From assembly GCF_023701345.1 (NCBI RefSeq), contig NZ_JAMPXE010000022.1, positions 1 through 33,358 on the forward strand: a stretch of 33,358 nt of DNA, in the 5' to 3' direction. Made by a program: the position numbers and the translations under genes. Every line of letters begins with the position of its first letter. Position 1 is the first letter of the stretch. This document shows, piece by piece, positions 15,600 through 24,219 of the stretch. The DNA comes from Rhodoferax sp. (GTDB taxonomy: Bacteria > Pseudomonadota > Gammaproteobacteria > Burkholderiales > Burkholderiaceae_C). A model generated the notes under the pieces. That model was not told the DNA's origin and ran no database searches. It saw only the letters and a list, made by a program, of their open reading frames with translations.

Positions 15600-18500
15600 T
15601 CAAACCAGCACGCGCTCAATGCCGCCGTCGTTGGCGACCTTGACGTAATCCGGCATCCATTGTTCGCCCAGAATCTGCCTGGCCATCTCGACCACAATGT
15701 AATCGGCTTCCATCAGGCCGTTTTGCAGATCCTCCCCGAAGCGGCTCAGGCCCTGCAGGCAGGCCGGGCAGGAGGTCAGCATCTTGATATTGTCCTTGGC
15801 GCCGACGCCGGGGATCTGGCGCAACTGCGCTTCGCCCTTGAGAATTTCTTCTTCCTTGCGAAAACGCACCTGGGTCGAAATATCGGGGCGGTTCAAGGCC
15901 AGCGTGCCCGACTCGCCGCAGCAGCGCTCGGACTGGATCACGTTGTCGCCGAGCAAGGCTTTCACGGTCTTGAGCGGTTCCTGCAGCTTCATCGGGCTGT
16001 GGCAGGGGTCGTGGAACAGGAAGGCCCCGGCGTTGGCCAGCGTGATGCCTTTTTCCAGCAGGTACTCATGGATGTCGATGATCCGGCTCCCCGGAAATAT
16101 CTCTTCAAACTTGTAGCCCTGCAACTGGTCATAACAGGTGCCACAACTCACCACCACGGTCTTGATGTCGAGGTAATTCAGCGTGTTGGCGACCCGGTGG
16201 AACAGCACGCGGTTGTCGGTGATCATCTTCTCGGCTTTGTCGAACAGGCCCGAGCCGCGCTGCGGGTAACCACAGCACAGGTAACCCGGTGGCAGCACGG
16301 TTTGCACGCCGGCATGCCACAGCATGGCCTGCGTGGCCAGCCCCACTTGGCTGAACAGGCGCTCGGAGCCACAACCCGGGAAATAGAACACCGCCTCGGT
16401 CTCGGAGGTGGTGGTTTTCGGGTTGCGGATGATCGGCACGTAATCCTTGTCCTCGATGTCGAGCAGGGCGCGGGCGGTCTTTTTGGGCAGACCACCGGGC
16501 AGCTTTTTGTTGATGAAGTGAATCACCTGCTCCTTGATCGGTGCCGTGCCCAGCGTCGCAGGCGGCGCCTTGGTCTGCTTGCGGCCCATGACCTTCAGCA
16601 CATCGGCAGTCATGCGCTGCGCCTTGATGGCCACATTGACCATCACCGAGCGCGCCAGTTTGATGGTCTCGGGGTTGGTGGCGTTGAGCATGAACATGGC
16701 TGCCGCACCGGCTGGCCTGAAGGTTTTTTTGCCCATTTTGCGCAGCAGGTTACGCATGGCCATCGACACATCGCCAAAGTCGATGTTGACCGGGCACGGT
16801 GACAGGCATTTGTGGCACACGGTACAGTGGTCGGCCACGTCTTCAAATTCCTGCCAATGCTTGATGCTGACACCACGGCGTGTTTGCTCTTCGTACAAAA
16901 AGGCTTCCACCAGCAGGGAGGTGGCCAGAATCTTGTTGCGCGGGCTGTACAGCAGGTTGGCGCGCGGCACATGGGTGGAACACACCGGTTTGCACTTGCC
17001 GCAACGCAGGCAGTCTTTCACGCTGTCGGCAATGGCGCCGATGTCGCTTTGCTGCATGATCAAGGACTCATGCCCCATCAGGCCGAAGCTGGGCGTGTAG
17101 GCGTTGGTCAGGTCGGCATACAGGGCGTCTGGCGTCGGCTCGGCGCGCAGCAACTTGCCCTTGTTGAACCGCCCTTCGGGGTCGACTTTTGCCTTGTAGT
17201 CGGTAAACGGCTGCAGCTCGGCGTCGCTCAAAAATTCCAGTTTGGTGATACCAATGCCATGTTCGCCCGAGATCACGCCGTCCAGGCTGCGCGCCAGGGC
17301 CATGATGCGTTTGACCGCGCCGTGGGCCGCTTGCAACATTTCATAGTCGTCGCTGTTGACCGGAATGTTGGTGTGCACATTGCCGTCACCGGCGTGCATG
17401 TGCAGCGCCACCCAAACACGGCCCTTGAGCACGCGCTGGTGAATGGCATTGCATTCCTTCAGAATCGCCTCGAACGCCACGCCGCTGAAAATCTGTTGCA
17501 AGGGCTGGCGGATTTGTGTCTTCCAGCTGGCACGCAAACTGTGATCCTGCAACTGCGCAAACAGCGGCTCGACGTCGCGCAGCCAACCAGACCACAGTGT
17601 GCGCACCTCATCAATCAGTGCCAGCGCCTGCACCACACGGTCTTCCAGCAGCTCGGCCGCAGAAATTTCACCGGCATCGTCTTGCCGGCCCACAGGCAGA
17701 TGGCCCTGGGTGAAATAGTCCTGCAAAGCGTCGCACAGCGCCAGTTTGTTGCGCAGGCTCAGCTCGATGTTGATGCGCTCAATGCCGTCGGTGTACTCGG
17801 CCATGCGCGGCAGCGGAATCACCACGTCCTCGTTGATCTTGAACGCGTTGGTGTGGCGGCTGATGGCCGCCGTGCGCTTGCGATCAAGCCAGAATTTCTT
17901 GCGCGCCTCCGGGCTGATGGCGATAAAACCCTCGCCGCTACGTGAATTGGCCAGCCGCACCACTTCGCTGGTCACGCGGGCCACCTCGTCGGCATCATTG
18001 CCGGCAATGTCGCCAAACAGCACCATTTTGGGTACACCACCGCCACTCAAGGCGGCGCCGCGCTTGCTTTTGGTGGTGTAACCCACCGCTTTCAGATAGC
18101 GGTCATCCAGGTGCTCCAGCCCGGCCAGCAGCACACCACTGCGCTTTTGCTCGGCGAACATGAAGTCCTTGATCTCGACAATGCTGGGCACGGCGTCCTT
18201 GGCATTGCCAAAAAACTCAAGACACACAGTGCGCGTGTGCTGGGGCATGCGGTGCACCACCCAGCGCGCGCTGGTGATCAGGCCGTCACAGCCTTCCTTT
18301 TGGATGCCGGGCAGGCCGCTCAAAAACTTGTCGGTCACGTCCTTGCCCAGGCCTTCCTTGCGGAAGGATTTACCGGCAATGTCAAGTTGTTCCTTGCGAA
18401 TTGGCGTTTTGCCATCAGCCTTGAAATACTGCAGCTCGAAGCTGGCCACCTCCACATCATGGATCTTGCCCATGTTGTGCTTGATGCGGGTCACCTCCAG

Positions 18501-19496
18501 CCACTCGGCCTGCGGTGTCACCATACGCCAGCTCGCCAGGTTATCCAACGAGGTGCCCCACAGCACGGCTTTTTTGCCGCCGGCGTTCATGGCAATGTTG
18601 CCGCCAATACAGGAGGCGTCAGCCGAGGTCGGATCGACCGCAAAGACAAAACCGGCGCGCTCGGCCGCATGGGCCACGCGACTGGTCACCACGCCGGCTT
18701 CGGTCCAGACCGTGCCGACTTCATGGTCCAGCCCTGGCAGCCTGCGCATTTCAACCTCGGTCATGGCTTCGAGCTTTTCGGTGTTGATGACCACACTCTT
18801 CCAGGTCAGCGGAATGGCACCGCCGGTATAACCCGTGCCACCGCCACGCGGGATGATGGTCAGACCGAGCTCGATGCAACCCTTGACCAGATGCGCCATC
18901 TCGGCTTCGGAGTCCGGCGTCAGCACCACAAACGGGTACTCCACGCGCCAGTCGGTGGCATCGGTCACGTGGCTGACGCGGCTCAGCCCATCAAACTTGA
19001 TGTTGTCTTTGGCAGTCAGCCGGGCCAGCACTTTTTGGGCCTGGCGGCGCAAACTGGCGGTTTCCACAAAATGGGCATCAAAGGCTTGCACGGCCTGGCG
19101 CGCCACATCGAGCAAGCGGCCCACCAGCGCATCACGCTCTGGGTCGTCGGCGGGCTTGCGGCGTTTTTCAATTTCACCCAGGCGGTGCTGCAGGGCCTGC
19201 ACCAGCAGCACGCGGCGCTTCGGGTTGTCGAGCAGGTCGTCCTGTAGATAGGGATTGCGCTGCACCACCCAAATGTCACCCAGCACCTCGTACAACATAC
19301 GTGCCGAGCGGCCGGTGCGGCGTTCGTCGCGCAGTCGGTTCAACCAGTCCCAGGCGGATGCGCCAAGCAGGCGAATGACAATCTCGCGGTCCGAAAAAGA
19401 GGTGTAGTTGTAGGGAATCTCGCGGATGCGTTCGGGCCCGTGCGGCGCAATCGCGCCGGCAGGCATCAAGGACTTAAGCTGTGTGGGGGCGTTCAT
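15600..19496 (-). CDS. Large FAD / 4Fe-4S / CCG-domain oxidoreductase with N-terminal DUF3683 region
   Basis: This 1298-residue protein resembles a D-lactate or glycolate dehydrogenase chain fused to its iron-sulfur partner. Residues 1-165 form an extra N-terminal region of DUF3683 type. A PCMH FAD-binding domain follows from about 185, with [15 protein letters not shown] at 216-230, then the FAD-oxidase C-terminal domain ([28 protein letters not shown]). Two ferredoxin-like clusters are [11 protein letters not shown] near 825 and [12 protein letters not shown] near 895. The C-terminus has two CCG repeats of the GlcF/LldE type ([10 protein letters not shown] near 1075, HDPCHSP and CCGESGTLA near 1180-1195) ending in [10 protein letters not shown] near 1243. 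No transmembrane segment is obvious. The substrate is probably a 2-hydroxyacid, with electrons passed to quinone, but it cannot be fixed by sequence. It is divergent from ugpB. Confidence 0.9.
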   Translation of the reverse strand: MNAPTQLKSLMPAGAIAPHGPERIREIPYNYTSFSDREIVIRLLGASAWDWLNRLRDERRTGRSARMLYEVLGDIWVVQRNPYLQDDLLDNPKRRVLLVQALQHRLGEIEKRRKPADDPERDALVGRLLDVARQAVQAFDAHFVETASLRRQAQKVLARLTAKDNIKFDGLSRVSHVTDATDWRVEYPFVVLTPDSEAEMAHLVKGCIELGLTIIPRGGGTGYTGGAIPLTWKSVVINTEKLEAMTEVEMRRLPGLDHEVGTVWTEAGVVTSRVAHAAERAGFVFAVDPTSADASCIGGNIAMNAGGKKAVLWGTSLDNLASWRMVTPQAEWLEVTRIKHNMGKIHDVEVASFELQYFKADGKTPIRKEQLDIAGKSFRKEGLGKDVTDKFLSGLPGIQKEGCDGLITSARWVVHRMPQHTRTVCLEFFGNAKDAVPSIVEIKDFMFAEQKRSGVLLAGLEHLDDRYLKAVGYTTKSKRGAALSGGGVPKMVLFGDIAGNDADEVARVTSEVVRLANSRSGEGFIAISPEARKKFWLDRKRTAAISRHTNAFKINEDVVIPLPRMAEYTDGIERINIELSLRNKLALCDALQDYFTQGHLPVGRQDDAGEISAAELLEDRVVQALALIDEVRTLWSGWLRDVEPLFAQLQDHSLRASWKTQIRQPLQQIFSGVAFEAILKECNAIHQRVLKGRVWVALHMHAGDGNVHTNIPVNSDDYEMLQAAHGAVKRIMALARSLDGVISGEHGIGITKLEFLSDAELQPFTDYKAKVDPEGRFNKGKLLRAEPTPDALYADLTNAYTPSFGLMGHESLIMQQSDIGAIADSVKDCLRCGKCKPVCSTHVPRANLLYSPRNKILATSLLVEAFLYEEQTRRGVSIKHWQEFEDVADHCTVCHKCLSPCPVNIDFGDVSMAMRNLLRKMGKKTFRPAGAAAMFMLNATNPETIKLARSVMVNVAIKAQRMTADVLKVMGRKQTKAPPATLGTAPIKEQVIHFINKKLPGGLPKKTARALLDIEDKDYVPIIRNPKTTTSETEAVFYFPGCGSERLFSQVGLATQAMLWHAGVQTVLPPGYLCCGYPQRGSGLFDKAEKMITDNRVLFHRVANTLNYLDIKTVVVSCGTCYDQLQGYKFEEIFPGSRIIDIHEYLLEKGITLANAGAFLFHDPCHSPMKLQEPLKTVKALLGDNVIQSERCCGESGTLALNRPDISTQVRFRKEEEILKGEAQLRQIPGVGAKDNIKMLTSCPACLQGLSRFGEDLQNGLMEADYIVVEMARQILGEQWMPDYVKVANDGGIERVLV

Positions 19497-19678
19497 CGGT
19501 TATTTGGGTAACAGCCATCGCGGGCGTTGCACGCTGTCACAGGCACGCTCAAGCTGGGCAGGCGATGTTACCGCAGCGCTGCATTGCCCTACTCGGGTGA
19601 TGGTGAGCCTGAAGGCACCTGAGGGAAACCCTGATATGCCCCCAGCCCAAATCTGCGTCTAATCAAGCTTTGGTCAGA

Positions 19679-19707
19679 TTGACACAATTTCGTCGCGGCT
19701 TTGTCAT
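19679..19707 (+). promoter_or_regulatory. Candidate sigma-70 promoter for the ugp operon
   Basis: TTGACA (19679-19684, exact -35 consensus), a 17-base spacer, and TGTCAT (19702-19707, 4 of 6 for -10) lie 43 bases before the ugpB ATG. A second TTGACT occurs at 19713-19718. A single TTGTCAT heptamer resembles half a Pho box, but the second half is missing. The ribosome site AAGGAGA at 19739-19745 is strong. Confidence 0.4.
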
Positions 19708-19749
19708 GATTGTTGACTAAGCTATGCCCTCTTACCTGAAGGAGATTCC

Positions 19750-21057
19750 ATGAAATTGAAACTTGCCGCCCTTGCCCTGGGCGCATCACTCTCCCTGGCA
19801 GCTCATGCGGTGACCGAAGTCCAGTGGTGGCACTCCATGACGGCCGTCAATGGCGAATGGGTCAATGACCTGGCCAAGGGCTTCAACGCCAGCCAATCCA
19901 ATTACAAGATTGTGCCCACCTACAAAGGCACCTACGACGAGTCCATGACTTCGGCCGTGGCGGCTTTCCGTGCCGGTAATGCACCGCACATCCTGCAGGT
20001 GTTCGAAGTCGGCACCGCCACCATGATGGCCAGCAAGAACGCCATCGTACCGGTCGGCAAGGTGATGAAAGACGCCGGGCAGAAGTTTGACCCCAAAGCC
20101 TACATATCGGCCGTCGGGGGCTACTACACCGCGCCCAGCGGGGAGATGTTGAGCATGCCGTTCAACAGCTCCACCACGGTTTTTTACATCAACAAAGATG
20201 CCTTCAAGGCGGCCGGACTGGACACCAGCAAGGCCCCCAGCAGTTGGCCCGAGGTCGCCCTGGCCGCCGCCAAGCTCAAGGCCAGTGGCCATAAGTGCCC
20301 GCTGACGATTGCCTGGCAGGGCTGGACCCAGCTGGAAAGTTTTTCTGCCTGGCACAACGTTGAATTTGCCACCAAAAGCAACGGCTTGGCCGGCATGGAC
20401 GCCCGCATGAAGGTCAACTCGCCACTGCATGTGCGCCACATTGAGAACCTGGCCAACATGCACCAGCAAGGTCTGTTTGTCTACAAGGGCCGGGCCAACG
20501 TACCGGAAGCCACCTTTATTTCCGGTGAATGCGCCATGATCACGACCTCGGCCGGGTTCTATGGCAACGTCAAGAAAAATGCCAAGTTCGCCTGGGCTCT
20601 GGCGCCGCTGCCCTACTATCCGGATGTGCCGGGTGCACCGCAAAACACGGTCATTGGTGGCGCCAGCCTGTGGGTCATGGCGGGCAAGAAAGCCGACGAA
20701 TACAAAGGCGTCGCCGAGTTCTTCACTTACATCTCCAGCCCCGAGGTGCAGTCTGCCAGCCACAAGCGCACCGGTTACCTGCCCATCACCACGGCCGCTT
20801 TCCAGTTGACCGAAAAATCGGGCTTCTACAAGGAAAATCCTGGAACTGATGTGGCCGTCAACCAGATGATCCGCAAGGTTACCGACAAGTCGCGCGGCAT
20901 CCGTCTGGGCAATTACGTGCAGATTCGCACCATCGAGGACGAAGAGCTGGAGCAGGTCTGGGGCGGCAAAAAGAGCGCCAAGGATGCACTGGACTCGATC
21001 GTGAAACGTGGCAACGAGTTGCTGGAGCGCTTCGAGAAAGCCAACAAGAAAGGTTAA
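19750..21057 (+). CDS. ugpB: Glycerol-3-phosphate ABC transporter periplasmic binding protein
   Basis: This periplasmic solute-binding protein delivers sn-glycerol-3-phosphate (and probably its diesters) to the UgpAEC importer. The 435-residue precursor has a signal peptide at residues 1-20 (MKLKLAALALGASLSLAAHA, cleavage before VTEVQWWHSM). The mature protein follows the UgpB pattern: WWHSMTAVNGEWVNDLAKGFN, YKGTYDESMTSAVAAFRAGNAPHILQVFEVGTATMM, PFNSSTTVFYINKDAF, AWQGWTQLESFSAWHN and TTSAGFYGNVKKNAKFAWALAPLPYYPDVPGAPQNTVIGGASLWVM. The Trp/Tyr-rich ligand pocket typical of UgpB appears intact. A strong ribosome site, AAGGAGA, lies 4-5 bases before the ATG. ugpA follows after 13 bases. The four-gene set in the same order supports the substrate call. 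Confidence 0.95.
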   Translation: MKLKLAALALGASLSLAAHAVTEVQWWHSMTAVNGEWVNDLAKGFNASQSNYKIVPTYKGTYDESMTSAVAAFRAGNAPHILQVFEVGTATMMASKNAIVPVGKVMKDAGQKFDPKAYISAVGGYYTAPSGEMLSMPFNSSTTVFYINKDAFKAAGLDTSKAPSSWPEVALAAAKLKASGHKCPLTIAWQGWTQLESFSAWHNVEFATKSNGLAGMDARMKVNSPLHVRHIENLANMHQQGLFVYKGRANVPEATFISGECAMITTSAGFYGNVKKNAKFAWALAPLPYYPDVPGAPQNTVIGGASLWVMAGKKADEYKGVAEFFTYISSPEVQSASHKRTGYLPITTAAFQLTEKSGFYKENPGTDVAVNQMIRKVTDKSRGIRLGNYVQIRTIEDEELEQVWGGKKSAKDALDSIVKRGNELLERFEKANKKG

Positions 21058-21070
21058 GCGCTAACCAGAC

Positions 21071-21952
21071 ATGGAAAAGCGCGTTTATTTCAGGTCGGCA
21101 TGGCTGCCGTGGGTGCTGATGGCGCCCCAGGTGGTCGTGATTGTCCTGTTCTTTTTTTGGCCGGCGGCGCAGGCCCTGCTGCAGTCGGTGCAGCAATCGG
21201 ACGCGTTTGGCACCTCGGTCGATTGGGTTGGGCTGGACAACTTCCGCAACCTCTGGAACGACGACACCTACCTGGCCTCGTTTTACACCACGGCCATTTT
21301 TTCAAGTCTGGTGGCGGTGGTGGGCATCAGTGTGTCGCTGTTACTGGCCGTTTTTGCCGACCGGGTTGTCAAAGGGGCCATGACCTACAAAACCCTGCTG
21401 ATCTGGCCCTACGCGGTGGCCCCGGCCGTGGCGGGTGTGCTCTGGCTGTTCATGTTTGCGCCCAGCGTGGGGGTGGTCTCTTACTGGCTGCGCGTTTTGG
21501 GCATTGACTGGAATCACCTGCTCAATGGCACCCATGCCATGACCCTGGTGGTCATGGCCGCCGTGTGGAAGCAGATTTCCTACAACTTCCTGTTCTTTCT
21601 GGCGGGGTTGCAAAGCATTCCCAAGTCCCTGATTGAAGCCGCCGCCATTGACGGCGCACGACCCTGGCGACGTTTCTGGACGATTGTGTTTCCGCTGTTG
21701 TCGCCCACCACTTTTTTCCTGCTGGTGATCAACATTGTTTACGCATTTTTTGACACTTTCGCCATCATTGACGCCGCCACGCAGGGCGGCCCGGGCAAGG
21801 ACACGGCGATTCTGGTTTACAAGGTGTACTTCGACGGCTTCAAAGCCATGGACCTGGGTGGTTCGGCCGCCCAATCGGTGGTGCTGATGGTGATTGTGGT
21901 GGCGCTCACCGTGGTGCAATTCCGCTATGTCGAGAAGAAAGTGAACTACTGA
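21071..21952 (+). CDS. ugpA: Glycerol-3-phosphate ABC transporter permease UgpA
   Basis: This inner-membrane permease pairs with UgpE to form the translocation channel. The 293-residue protein has six predicted transmembrane helices, starting with [29 protein letters not shown] (about 10-38). The binding-protein-dependent transport signature (EAA loop) is [24 protein letters not shown] near residues 194-217. [14 protein letters not shown] and [17 protein letters not shown] are typical UgpA/MalF-type N-terminal features. It follows ugpB by 13 bases without an obvious Shine-Dalgarno sequence of its own, and probably relies on read-through from ugpB. The gap to ugpE is unusually long (169 bases) for such an operon and is GC-rich, as described separately. 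Confidence 0.95.
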   Translation: MEKRVYFRSAWLPWVLMAPQVVVIVLFFFWPAAQALLQSVQQSDAFGTSVDWVGLDNFRNLWNDDTYLASFYTTAIFSSLVAVVGISVSLLLAVFADRVVKGAMTYKTLLIWPYAVAPAVAGVLWLFMFAPSVGVVSYWLRVLGIDWNHLLNGTHAMTLVVMAAVWKQISYNFLFFLAGLQSIPKSLIEAAAIDGARPWRRFWTIVFPLLSPTTFFLLVINIVYAFFDTFAIIDAATQGGPGKDTAILVYKVYFDGFKAMDLGGSAAQSVVLMVIVVALTVVQFRYVEKKVNY

Positions 21953-22121
21953 ACTATGACGCCCCCACGCTTGTCACTTTGTGTACTACGCTGTACGTGC
22001 CTCAACCAGAGCTTACGGCTCTTCGCCCCGTCCCACCCTGCACTGGCAGGCTGGGAGCCGCGGGCCTCAGCCCCGAGGGGGCCATGCCTTGCTTGGGGCG
22101 GCCCGGCGCGGCGGCAACACC
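21953..22121 (+). repeat. GC-rich repeat-like insert between ugpA and ugpE
   Basis: This 169-base gap is noncoding by homology. Its second half contains CCCCGAGGGGGCC (about 22071-22083) and then GCTTGGGGCGGCCCGGCGCG (22091-22110). From memory these look like an intergenic repeat common in Comamonadaceae genomes; the first half (ACGCTTGTCACTTTGTG) looks like a degraded copy of its left part. The palindromic core CCCCGAGGGG could fold into a hairpin in the transcript. The segment is open in the ugpE frame and would add 47 basic residues if translated. Family membership needs a genome search. Confidence 0.5.
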
Positions 22122-22973
22122 ATGGTTGAACGCCGCCCCTGGCTGACGGTGCTGTCACATGCCGTGATGATTTTGGGCGTGCTGGTGGTGGCCTTTCCGC
22201 TGTACCTGACCTTTGTGGCCTCCACCCAGACCTCGCAGGCCATCGTGCAGACCCCCATGCCGCTGTTGCCCGGTACTCACCTACTTGAAAACTATACCGC
22301 AGCCTGGAACGGCACCGGGGGTGGCTCAGGCTCCAAGGCGCCGGTCGGCCAGATGATGACGGTCAGCCTGATTTCGGCCCTGATCATTGCCGTTGGCAAG
22401 ATTGCAATTTCGCTGCTGTCAGCCTTTGCCATTGTTTATTTCCGCTTTCCGTTTCGCATGTTTTTCTTTTGGGCCATCTTCATCACGCTGATGCTGCCGG
22501 TGGAGGTGCGTATTGGCCCGACCTACAAAGTGGTGTCGGACCTTGGCATGCTCAACAGCTATGCCGGCCTGACGATTCCACTGATTGCCTCGGCCACCGC
22601 CACCTTTTTATTCCGGCAATTCTTCCTGACCGTTCCCGAGGAGTTGGTCGAGGCCGCGCGCATGGATGGCGCCGGTCCCATGCGGTTTTTCAAGGACATT
22701 CTGGTGCCGTTGTCCAAAACGTCGATTGCCGCACTGTTTGTGATCCAGTTCATTTACGGCTGGAATCAGTACCTGTGGCCCTTGCTGGTCACCACCAACG
22801 AGGACATGTACCCGGTGGTGATTGGCATCAAGCGCATGATCTCCGGCGGTGACTCCGAGATGCAGTGGAACATCGTCATGGCCACCGCCGTGCTGGCCAT
22901 GATTCCGCCAGCCCTGGTGGTGATGCTGATGCAGAAATGGTTCGTCAAGGGACTGGTGGATACTGAAAAATAA
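22122..22973 (+). CDS. ugpE: Glycerol-3-phosphate ABC transporter permease UgpE
   Basis: This second inner-membrane permease of the Ugp importer partners UgpA. The 283-residue protein begins [35 protein letters not shown], a first transmembrane helix typical of UgpE/MalG. It shows six helices in all and the EAA loop [23 protein letters not shown] near residues 183-205. The family block [26 protein letters not shown] follows near 225-250. The open frame continues 47 codons upstream through the repeat-like gap ([19 protein letters not shown]...). That stretch is arginine-rich, lacks homology and is read-through of the repeat, so I start at the ATG at 22122. No strong Shine-Dalgarno sequence precedes it (CGGCAACACC). 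ugpC follows after 10 bases. Confidence 0.92.
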   Translation: MVERRPWLTVLSHAVMILGVLVVAFPLYLTFVASTQTSQAIVQTPMPLLPGTHLLENYTAAWNGTGGGSGSKAPVGQMMTVSLISALIIAVGKIAISLLSAFAIVYFRFPFRMFFFWAIFITLMLPVEVRIGPTYKVVSDLGMLNSYAGLTIPLIASATATFLFRQFFLTVPEELVEAARMDGAGPMRFFKDILVPLSKTSIAALFVIQFIYGWNQYLWPLLVTTNEDMYPVVIGIKRMISGGDSEMQWNIVMATAVLAMIPPALVVMLMQKWFVKGLVDTEK

Positions 22974-22983
22974 ACAACAAAAT

Positions 22984-24006
22984 ATGGCCTCAATCACTTT
23001 AAAAAACGTCATCAAACGCTACGGCCACGGCAAAACAGCCAATCAGGTCATCCACGGCATCAACGCTGAAATTTTGCATGGCGAATTTGTTGTCATCGTC
23101 GGCCCCTCTGGTTGCGGCAAATCCACGCTGCTGCGCATGGTGGCGGGTCTGGAGGAAATCAGCGACGGCGACATTTCGATCGGCGACCGGGTCGTCAACC
23201 AGCTCGAACCCTCCGAGCGCGACATTGCCATGGTGTTCCAGAACTACGCGCTGTATCCGCACATGAGCGTGTTCGACAACATGGCCTATGGCCTGAAAAT
23301 TGCCAAGGTACCCGTCGATGAGATCAAGGCACGGGTGGACAAGGCCGCCAAAATTCTGGAAATCGGTCCGTTTCTCAAGCGCAAGCCGCGTGAGCTTTCT
23401 GGTGGCCAGCGCCAGCGGGTGGCCATGGGCCGCGCCATTGTGCGGCAGCCGCAGGTGTTCCTGTTTGACGAGCCGCTAAGCAACCTGGACGCCAAATTGC
23501 GCGCCCAAACTCGCCTTGAAATCCAGAAACTGCACCGCGAACTGGGCATCACTTCGTTGTTTGTCACGCACGATCAGGTGGAGGCCATGACACTGGCACA
23601 ACGCATGATGGTGATGAACGCCGGCGTCATGGAGCAATTTGGCACGCCCGAAGAGGTGTACAACCGCCCCGCCACGACCTTTGTCGCCAGTTTCATGGGC
23701 TCGCCACCCATGAACCTGTTGAAAAACGCCCCTGACGCACCGCCAAACACCATCACCGGTATACGCCCCGAACATCTGGACATCACCCCCAGTGGCTGGG
23801 CTTTGGAAGTGGAAGCGGTAGAAATGCTGGGTGCCGAGCGGCTCACCTATGGCCGCTGGGCGCATAGCGTGGATGATGAGCTGGTCATCATCCGCACCGA
23901 AGAGTCGAACACTGCGCCCGCCCTGGGCAGCACCATTTGTGTCACGCCGCGTGCCGCCAGGATTCACCACTTTGACGCAATGACCGGCAAGCGCGTTGAG
24001 CGCTAG
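22984..24006 (+). CDS. ugpC: Glycerol-3-phosphate ABC transporter ATP-binding protein UgpC
   Basis: This cytoplasmic ATPase powers the Ugp importer. The 340-residue protein has Walker [10 protein letters not shown] at residues 40-48, the Q-loop in [21 protein letters not shown], and the signature [14 protein letters not shown] near 138-151. Walker B is [12 protein letters not shown] near 159-170 and the H-loop is [15 protein letters not shown] near 193. A TOBE-type C-terminal domain (about 245-340, [34 protein letters not shown]) is characteristic of the MalK/UgpC subfamily. It is the last gene of the four-gene operon; no ugpQ phosphodiesterase follows. A weak terminator-like hairpin begins 5 bases after the stop codon. 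Confidence 0.95.
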   Translation: MASITLKNVIKRYGHGKTANQVIHGINAEILHGEFVVIVGPSGCGKSTLLRMVAGLEEISDGDISIGDRVVNQLEPSERDIAMVFQNYALYPHMSVFDNMAYGLKIAKVPVDEIKARVDKAAKILEIGPFLKRKPRELSGGQRQRVAMGRAIVRQPQVFLFDEPLSNLDAKLRAQTRLEIQKLHRELGITSLFVTHDQVEAMTLAQRMMVMNAGVMEQFGTPEEVYNRPATTFVASFMGSPPMNLLKNAPDAPPNTITGIRPEHLDITPSGWALEVEAVEMLGAERLTYGRWAHSVDDELVIIRTEESNTAPALGSTICVTPRAARIHHFDAMTGKRVER

Positions 24007-24010
24007 CCCG

Positions 24011-24036
24011 CTGCCCCGCTTGGTGGGCGCAGTTTT
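24011..24036 (+). terminator. Weak intrinsic terminator after ugpC
   Basis: CTGCCCC (24011-24017), a 7-base loop, GGG, one bulged C and GCAG (24025-24032) give a seven-pair stem followed directly by TTTT. It lies immediately downstream of the ugpC stop, so it plausibly ends the ugp transcript. The short T-run and the bulge lower confidence. Confidence 0.45.
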
Positions 24037-24046
24037 GAAAAAATGC

Positions 24047-24092
24047 ACCGAAACTGAGCAGAAAAACCTCGGTGTCCCGCTCAGTTCACGGT
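24047..24092. other. Inverted repeat in the ugpC - glutaminase gap
   Basis: AACTGAGC (24052-24059) and GCTCAGTT (24079-24086) are perfect 8-base inverted arms around a 19-base loop. Flanking ACCG (24047-24050) and CGGT (24089-24092) extend the stem across a small internal loop. No T-run follows. It could be an RNA structure in the glutaminase leader or a binding site. The rest of the gap up to 24219 shows no gene and no promoter I could fix. Confidence 0.45.
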
Positions 24093-24219
24093 GATCGCCG
24101 GCGTCATGCCCGCAGCAAACGGGCGGTGACCGTCATGATGCACCCGACAAACGCGCGACCGGGACCACACAGGCATTGTTATTGCTTCAGCGCAAGCACC
24201 TAACTCACTTTGCACCAAC

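Noticed and set aside
15522-19247. Several long plus-strand frames (up to 426 codons) opposite the large oxidoreductase
   Set aside because: All mirror codons of the Fe-S/FAD protein and contain no domain or ribosome site.
19690-19720. Pho box upstream of ugpB
   Set aside because: Only one heptamer (TTGTCAT) fits; the paired repeat 11 bases away matches at too few positions.
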